Positions 37,874 through 42,304 of a stretch of 42,304 nucleotides of DNA are shown piece by piece (positions within the stretch are counted from its first letter, which is position 1; every line of letters starts with the position of its first letter). Source of the stretch: Myxococcota bacterium (lineage in GTDB: Bacteria > Myxococcota_A > UBA9160 > UBA4427); contig JAPKBZ010000033.1 in the NCBI GenBank assembly GCA_028823175.1, forward strand, positions 1 to 42,304. Reading direction: 5' to 3'. The notes under the pieces are model-generated. The model was not told the DNA's origin. It saw only the letters and a program-made list of their open reading frames with translations, and searched no databases. Made by a program: the position numbers and the translations under genes.

Positions 37874-38166
37874 CAGGAGGCCTCGGCGGGGGTGGGAGTC
37901 GGAGCAGGAGCGGCGGCCGCGGCGATGGCTCGGCCACGCGCACGCTTGACGAGAGTGCGCACCGTGTCCGTCATTTGGGCGCCCTTGGCAATCCAAGCCT
38001 CGATGCCCTCGATGTCGAGCTTAAGCTCTTCCTGGCTGGGCCTCGGGTCGTAGGTTCCAAGAAACTCCAGGGGACGGCCATCGCGCCGTTTGCGCTCGTC
38101 GATGGCGGTCACGCGGTAGAAGGGGCGTTTCTTCGAACCCGCCCGGGTGAGACGAATCTTGACCAT
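37873..38166 (-). CDS. rpsP: 30S ribosomal protein S16
   Basis: 97 residues. The core is complete: VKIRLTRAGSKKRPFYRVTAIDERKRRDGRPLEFLGTYDP (shown here in parts) and EAWIAKGAQMTDTVRTLVKRA. A short Ala/Pro/Thr tail follows (APAPTPTPAEAS), modestly longer than in E. coli. It is the first gene of the rpsP-khpA-rimM-trmD-rplS operon, with AGAGGA about 11 nt before the ATG and a structured leader with a candidate promoter upstream. Confidence 0.97.
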   Translation of the reverse strand: MVKIRLTRAGSKKRPFYRVTAIDERKRRDGRPLEFLGTYDPRPSQEELKLDIEGIEAWIAKGAQMTDTVRTLVKRARGRAIAAAAAPAPTPTPAEAS

Positions 38167-38223
38167 GAGCGGAAAATCCTCTTTTGAATCGTGCGGTTTT
38201 AGATGCCCGGACCGGCGGCTACA

Positions 38224-38241
38224 GAGGCCGCTCTCGGCCTC
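38224..38241 (-). other. Leader hairpin of the rpsP operon
   Basis: GAGGCCG (38224-38230), tetraloop, CGGCCTC (38235-38241): a perfect 7-bp stem about 60 nt upstream of rpsP, with further short GC palindromes around it. If the promoter at 38260-38288 is used it lies in the 5' untranslated leader. A role in translational feedback is speculative. Confidence 0.35.
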
Positions 38242-38259
38242 CTCGGGCGAGGGCCGCGG

Positions 38260-38288
38260 AGCCTAGAGGATCGTCCTCATGGGGTCAA
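38260..38288 (-). promoter_or_regulatory. Candidate sigma-70 promoter for the rpsP operon
   Basis: On the minus strand TTGACC (38288-38283), a 17-bp spacer, then TAGGCT (38265-38260). The -35 box and spacing are good, the -10 is poor. The -35 overlaps the end of the zinc-ribbon gene. The spacer contains GAGGA-N3-TCCTC, which may be incidental. Confidence 0.35.
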
Positions 38289-38503
38289 CCGGCCGAGATG
38301 ACAGCCAGCCGGGCCCGATCCTTGCGTTCGAAACAATCGGGGCAGGCGTATTGCACCGCGTGGGGGGTGATCAGGCGTTCGTAGTCCCCGTCCAGCGCCA
38401 CCCTTCGCACGCTGGCCGCGGTCGATTGGCAGAAATCGCACTCCAGGCCCTGACCCGCGGGGTTCTCTTCACTCATTGTCTCGAGTTGGCTCGGCGCATT
38501 CAC
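38285..38503 (-). CDS. Small zinc-ribbon protein of unknown function
   Basis: 72 residues from the GTG at 38503, which has GGAGG 8 nt upstream; a TTG at 38539 overlapping the dciA stop is a weaker alternative. Two cysteine pairs, C22-x2-C25 (CDFC) and C54-x2-C57 (CPDC), about 30 residues apart, make a likely zinc ribbon. No signal peptide or membrane segment is present. It lies between the DUF721 and rpsP genes in a head-to-tail series. It could be a nucleic-acid-binding or ribosome-associated factor, but I recognise no family. Confidence 0.7.
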   Translation of the reverse strand: MNAPSQLETMSEENPAGQGLECDFCQSTAASVRRVALDGDYERLITPHAVQYACPDCFERKDRARLAVISAG

Positions 38504-38535
38504 TTGCTCACCCTCCTCTGGCCCGGACGACTCTC

Positions 38536-38868
38536 TCAACCCTTCGAAGTGTAGCCGACCCGAAAGCGAAGATCCTCCGGGGCCTCTTCACCGAGTTGCT
38601 CGCGCAGGGCCTTGAGGATGGTCGGCCGCCTCATTTGCAGATCCTGACACCAGACACTCGTCTCCACCGAGACCTCCAGAATCCCCGCCCGCAAGCCCTC
38701 CGGTCGGGAATGACTCGCCACCTCGGCACCCACCGCCCCGGGCCAGGCATCGCAGACCCGGGCCGCCCGGGAGATCTCACCCAGGCCAAGATCCTCGAGA
38801 ACCGAATCGAGCACGCCACCCAGGGCCCGCAGTTCCGATTTTCTGCGGCCCCGCCGCCGGCCGCTCAT
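38536..38868 (-). CDS. DUF721 / DciA-like protein
   Basis: 110 residues, normal for DUF721. The family phrases are present: an N-terminal basic stretch, then LGGVLDSVLEDLGL, VCDAWPGAVGAEVASHSRPEGLRAGILEVSVETSVWCQDLQ (in parts) and ILKALREQLG with DLRFRVG. In some bacteria DciA is the helicase loader replacing DnaC; in others its relatives are uncharacterised. The start ATG overlaps the DUF1015 stop (ATGA), implying coupling. Confidence 0.85.
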   Translation of the reverse strand: MSGRRRGRRKSELRALGGVLDSVLEDLGLGEISRAARVCDAWPGAVGAEVASHSRPEGLRAGILEVSVETSVWCQDLQMRRPTILKALREQLGEEAPEDLRFRVGYTSKG

Positions 38869-40151
38869 CCCGCCGCCTGGTGCAGCCGGAAAACCATGCC
38901 CGTCGGAATCTTGGGATAGAAGAAAGTCGACTTCTGGGGCATCACCTCACCGACCCCGGTCACCCGGAAAACGTCGTCCGGGCTGAGAGGATTGAGGTAG
39001 AGGGCAACAGTCCCGTTCCCCTCGCGCACATCCCGGGCCGCGCGCTCGGCGCTCTTCGGAAAGCCCACGGCGCCGTTCCGGATATCGTCGATATCCAGCC
39101 CAAAGACCGCGCCGATTACTTCCTCTTCGAGAATTCGAACCACCAAACCGTCTCCCAGAGGCTCGTCTCGGGTCCAGAGGTGGAGCTTGCCATCCCCGGC
39201 ATCGGCCACGAACGAGGCCCGGCCGCTGGCCTTGCCGAGGTTCTCGATGGCCAGGGCGGAAACCGCCCCGGCGTCCCCCGGCGCGGACACGGATTGGCAG
39301 GACCAGCCCGGGAGCCGGCTCGCCCAGGCGGCGTGTTCCGGAGCCGGCACCTGGCGAATCACCCTGTGAATCGGCAGCAGCAGGCTACCGGGCGCGTAGG
39401 CGTTGGCGAGGTAGGCCAGGGTCGAATCGAAGGGAGCCGTTCCGCCGGTATCCCCCGTGGCCTCACGCTGTTGGCGGCGATACTCCAAGGCTGTCTCGTA
39501 GCGGTGATGGCCGTCGGCGATCACGCAGGGGCGATCGGCCAAGAAGGACTGTATAAGGCCCACTGCCTCGGGACGGGTGAGCCGGGCGAGTTCGTAATCA
39601 ACGCCGGCGTCGTCCCGGGCGCGTCCGAGCGGGTCGCCGGCTTCGCCAAAGGCCGACTCAAGGCTCTCGGCGAGGGCGGCCTCCCTATCCTCATAGAGCA
39701 GAAAGACACTGGAGAGGTTGGCCCGCGCGGCGCGCAGCACCTTCAAGCGGTCGGCCTTCGGCCCCGCCAGAGTCCGCTCGTGGGGCAGAACCACCCGGCG
39801 CTCGTATTCCTCGAGCCCAAGTTCGCAATAGAAGCCCGTGCGCTCGAGGGTCTGGCCGTCGGGCGCGTTGAAGCGTTGGCGCAACACGTAATAACCAGGG
39901 ACGGGATCGCGCACCAGCACACCGCTCTTCTGCCAGGCTTCAAGGGTCTCGGCGATCTCCGAGTAATCCGTGGCGGCCTCGTCGGCCACATCCCGAGTGA
40001 GTTCGAAGCGAATCGCGTTGTGCGCATCCCGATCGAAGAAATCGCCGCGCTCATCCGCCGCGATCACGTCGTAGGGGGGAACGATAACCTTCGAGAGTTC
40101 AACCCGATCCGTATCGTAGTGCAGTGCTGTAAAGGGACGGACCACCGTCAT
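38865..40151 (-). CDS. DUF1015 domain-containing protein
   Basis: 428 residues, the usual family length. Family phrases are VRPFTALHYD near the start, VIVPPYDVI, HNAIRFELTRD, VLPHERTLAGPKADRLKVLRA and the conserved ADGHHRYETALEYRR. A C-terminal PEVMPQKSTFFYPKIPTG-like end (here VMPQKSTFFYPKIPTGMVF) is typical. The function is unknown; some relatives sit beside serine or one-carbon genes. It is coupled at both ends by ATGA overlaps, with tsaC upstream and the DciA-like gene downstream. Confidence 0.93.
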   Translation of the reverse strand: MTVVRPFTALHYDTDRVELSKVIVPPYDVIAADERGDFFDRDAHNAIRFELTRDVADEAATDYSEIAETLEAWQKSGVLVRDPVPGYYVLRQRFNAPDGQTLERTGFYCELGLEEYERRVVLPHERTLAGPKADRLKVLRAARANLSSVFLLYEDREAALAESLESAFGEAGDPLGRARDDAGVDYELARLTRPEAVGLIQSFLADRPCVIADGHHRYETALEYRRQQREATGDTGGTAPFDSTLAYLANAYAPGSLLLPIHRVIRQVPAPEHAAWASRLPGWSCQSVSAPGDAGAVSALAIENLGKASGRASFVADAGDGKLHLWTRDEPLGDGLVVRILEEEVIGAVFGLDIDDIRNGAVGFPKSAERAARDVREGNGTVALYLNPLSPDDVFRVTGVGEVMPQKSTFFYPKIPTGMVFRLHQAAG

Positions 40152-40861
40152 CCGGTTCTCTCTCCTTCTGGAGACCCGGACGGATCTCCCGCTGACGTCT
40201 TTTGGCTCATTTCGATGAAGGGCCGAAGCATAGCCGCAGTGACGCCGCCTTCACGCAGAATGCGAGCCGGTTCGGCTACGACGTCGAGAACCGTCGAGGG
40301 CTCGGCGCCCCCGGCATCGTTCGCGCCCGCCTCGATGACAAAGGGGCCGGGAGCGGCGGCGCAAAGCGCCCGGGCTTCGGCCTCGGTCTGGGCCGGGGGC
40401 TCGCCACTGCGGTTGCAACTCGTCGCGGTCAGGGGCCCCAGCCCCGAGGCCTCGGCCGCGGCGACCAGTACCGCGACCCCGACGTGCGGGCTACAGCGCA
40501 CCCCCACGCTCCCGTCCGCCCGGGCGACGCCCGGGGCGAACGCCGAGCGGCAGGGCAGCACGAGGGTCAGCGGACCCGGCCAGAACTCTTCGATCAGCGC
40601 CCGGGCCAGGGGGCCCACTTCGAAGCCGTATTCGGCCAAACGCGACGGGGCCGAGACCAGGACCGAAATCGGCTGATCGTCCGCCCTACCCTTCCAAGCA
40701 CGAATCCCCTCGACAGCGGCGGCGGAACTCGCCGACGCCGCCAGGCCCCAAACGGTCTCTGTGGGAACCGCCACGCAGCCGTCCCGGGCCAGGACGCGGA
40801 CCGCGTCGGCGACCAAGCCGGCCTCGGCGAGCGCCACGGCCGCACCCGGCTCAGGCTTCAC
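40148..40861 (-). CDS. tsaC: Threonylcarbamoyl-AMP synthase (TsaC/Sua5/YrdC)
   Basis: 237 residues from the GTG at 40861, placed by homology because the core VAVPTETVWGLAASA needs only about 30 residues before it; a TTG at 40873 is an alternative. It makes threonylcarbamoyl-AMP from threonine, bicarbonate and ATP for the t6A37 modification of tRNA. Other landmarks are IRAWKGRADDQPISVLV, FWPGPLTLVLP, VGVRCSPHVGVAVLV and TATSCNRSGEPPA. A C-terminal extension of about 20 polar residues follows. There is no Sua5 C-terminal domain. It starts 22 bp after purD and overlaps the DUF1015 start. Confidence 0.92.
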   Translation of the reverse strand: MKPEPGAAVALAEAGLVADAVRVLARDGCVAVPTETVWGLAASASSAAAVEGIRAWKGRADDQPISVLVSAPSRLAEYGFEVGPLARALIEEFWPGPLTLVLPCRSAFAPGVARADGSVGVRCSPHVGVAVLVAAAEASGLGPLTATSCNRSGEPPAQTEAEARALCAAAPGPFVIEAGANDAGGAEPSTVLDVVAEPARILREGGVTAAMLRPFIEMSQKTSAGDPSGSPEGERTG

Positions 40862-40883
40862 GGAGCGGGCCAAGCCGGGTCGC

Positions 40884-42167
40884 TCACGCCCGAGCCAAAG
40901 CCCGGTAGGCGATATCCGTCCTGTGGTGGGCTCCCTCGAAATCGATGGCCTCCACCGCAGCGTAGGCACGATCCCGCGCGACCTCGACGCTCTCCCCGCG
41001 AGCGGTGACGCCGAGCACCCTTCCTCCCGCCGTCTCGAACCCGCCGTCGGCCCCTCGGCGGGTGCCGGCATGAAAAACCACGACGCCCTCGGCGGACTCC
41101 GCCTGGGCGAGCCCGCGGATCCCGTAGCCCGTCGAATAGCTGCGCGGATACCCTCCGGAGGCCAGCACAACGCAAACCGCCGCATCGCCCCAACCCAGCT
41201 CAAGATCCGGGTCGAGACGGCCCCGAGCCGCTGAATCGAGCAGGTCGGCCAGATCGCCGTCCATTCGCACCATCAGGGACTGGGTCTCGGGATCGCCGAA
41301 GCGAACGTTGAACTCGATGACCTGGGGATCACCCGCCGCGTCCACCATCAAGCCGACAAAGAGCACGCCGACAAAGGGGTGCCCCTCGGCGGCCATGCCT
41401 TGAATGGTTGGGCGCACGACGCGCTCGAGAATTTTCGCTTCGACCTGGGGATCGACGACGGGAGCGGGGGAATAGGTGCCCATCCCGCCGGTATTCTCCC
41501 CCTCGTCGCCATCGAGCAGGCGCTTGTGATCCTGAGCCGCGGCCAGGGTGACGAAATTCTTGCCGTCACTGATCGCGTAATAAGAGGCCTCTTCCCCCTC
41601 GAGCCAATCCTCAATGACCACCCGGCTGCCCGCTTCGCCGAAACGGCGATCCTGCATGATTTCACGCAGGGCGCTCTCGGCGTCCGCGGGCGTCTCGCAC
41701 ATGGCCACGCCCTTGCCAGCGGCCAAACCATCGGCCTTCACGACGCAGCGCCCGCCGCGTTCGGCCACGTAGGCGAGCGCCGCATCCACGTCGTCGAAAG
41801 CTCGGTGCTGCGCGGTCGGAATACCGTGCCGCTCCATGAAATCCTTCGCAAAGGCCTTGCTGCCCTCGAGTTGGGCCGCCGCGGCCGAGGGGCCGAAGGT
41901 CGCGATCCCCTCGGCCCGCAGACGATCGGCGAGCCCCGCCGCCAGGGGATCCTCGGGGCCCACCACGACGAGATCCGCCGCCTGTTCTCGGGCCAACTTC
42001 ACCACCGCGTCGAGATCCGCCGCAGCGACATCGGGATGGCATTCGGCCAGGCTTTCCAGCGCAGCGCTTCCGGGTGCGGCCAGAATGGCCTCGACCCGGG
42101 GGCTCTGGGCGAGTTTCCAGGCGAGCGCGTGCTCGCGTCCTCCACCGCCGACCACCAGAATCTTCAC
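40884..42167 (-). CDS. purD: Phosphoribosylamine-glycine ligase
   Basis: 427 residues from the GTG at 42167 (GAGGG 7 nt upstream, homologues begin [14 protein letters not shown]). It catalyses the second step of purine synthesis. The order is N-terminal Rossmann domain, ATP-grasp with [33 protein letters not shown] and the catalytic PEVIEFN-like [14 protein letters not shown], then the C-terminal domain ([20 protein letters not shown] ... [27 protein letters not shown]). It is the first gene seen of the minus-strand series leading to the rpsP operon; the true upstream neighbour is outside the window. Confidence 0.96.
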   Translation of the reverse strand: MKILVVGGGGREHALAWKLAQSPRVEAILAAPGSAALESLAECHPDVAAADLDAVVKLAREQAADLVVVGPEDPLAAGLADRLRAEGIATFGPSAAAAQLEGSKAFAKDFMERHGIPTAQHRAFDDVDAALAYVAERGGRCVVKADGLAAGKGVAMCETPADAESALREIMQDRRFGEAGSRVVIEDWLEGEEASYYAISDGKNFVTLAAAQDHKRLLDGDEGENTGGMGTYSPAPVVDPQVEAKILERVVRPTIQGMAAEGHPFVGVLFVGLMVDAAGDPQVIEFNVRFGDPETQSLMVRMDGDLADLLDSAARGRLDPDLELGWGDAAVCVVLASGGYPRSYSTGYGIRGLAQAESAEGVVVFHAGTRRGADGGFETAGGRVLGVTARGESVEVARDRAYAAVEAIDFEGAHHRTDIAYRALARA

Positions 42168-42283
42168 CTGCTCACCCTCTTCATCGCGCTCGCTCCCCAC
42201 CGCCGTCGGACCGGCCCGCCGCCGGCGAGGGCCCGGAGCCGATCTGCCGAAACCGGCCCAAGGCCGAAATCAATGCCGAACTC

Positions 42284-42304
42284 AGTGCCTGACACTTAGT
42301 GCCT
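42284..42304. repeat. REP-like short repeat at the window end
   Basis: AGTGCCT is repeated directly at 42284-42290 and 42298-42304, with GACACT following the first copy so that AGTG-N5-CACT forms a short inverted repeat. Intergenic palindromes of this style are common among REP and RAYT-associated elements in Gram-negatives. The unit is cut by the window edge, so copy number is unknown. Confidence 0.3.

Noticed and set aside
38880-40676. A 598-codon plus-strand frame opposite the DUF1015 and tsaC genes
   Set aside because: Both minus-strand products show clear family motifs with ATGA coupling, while the plus frame has none and spans two genes.

Overview
The window looks like a chromosomal piece of a GC-rich Gram-negative bacterium. 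The Gram-negative call rests on a predicted outer-membrane beta-barrel, a Wza-type export lipoprotein and an exosortase; PEP-CTERM exosortases are known mainly from EPS-producing Gram-negatives. Two sigma-54 activators, an NAD-dependent DNA ligase and the gene mix fit a deltaproteobacterium in the broad sense (Desulfobacterota, Myxococcota or relatives). This placement is an inference, since no rRNA is present.

Positions 1 to about 29.7 kb hold an exopolysaccharide (EPS)/exosortase locus. It is organised around a divergent intergenic region at 15731-16211. Leftward (minus strand) runs a long probable operon: a PrsR-type sigma-54 regulator, an export lipoprotein, a beta-barrel protein, a chain-length determinant, an AAA ATPase, a BY-type tyrosine autokinase, a WecA/MraY-family lipid-priming transferase, GDP-mannose 4,6-dehydratase, UDP-glucose dehydrogenase and mannose-1-phosphate guanylyltransferase. 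A PrsT-like TPR lipoprotein and a LysM envelope protein follow after gaps. Rightward (plus strand) run UDP-GlcNAc 2-epimerase, exosortase XrtA, a separate EpsI protein, a family 4 glycosyltransferase, a DUF362 protein, a fused zinc-dehydrogenase/Gfo-Idh-MocA protein and a glutamine-dependent amidotransferase. A convergent glycosyltransferase and a second histidine kinase/sigma-54 regulator pair (minus strand) close the locus. Together these supply GDP-mannose and GDP-4-keto-6-deoxymannose, UDP-GlcA and UDP-ManNAc, prime and export a polymer, and sort proteins to the envelope. No Wzx flippase, Wzy polymerase or PEP-CTERM substrate is visible, so the system is incomplete within the window.

From about 29.8 kb to the end the region is mostly housekeeping and visibly richer in GC. 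It has ligA, a heparinase II/III-like protein, rsmI, yraN, a stand-alone mannose-6-phosphate-isomerase-type cupin, and a tightly packed minus-strand series. That series reads purD, tsaC, a DUF1015 gene, a DUF721/DciA-like gene, a small zinc-ribbon gene, then the classical rpsP-khpA-rimM-trmD-rplS ribosomal operon. The heparinase and the cupin look like outlying members of the polysaccharide pathway.

I see no tRNA, rRNA, CRISPR array, insertion sequence or phage gene. All functional calls rest on motifs read by eye in the translations; no database search was run.
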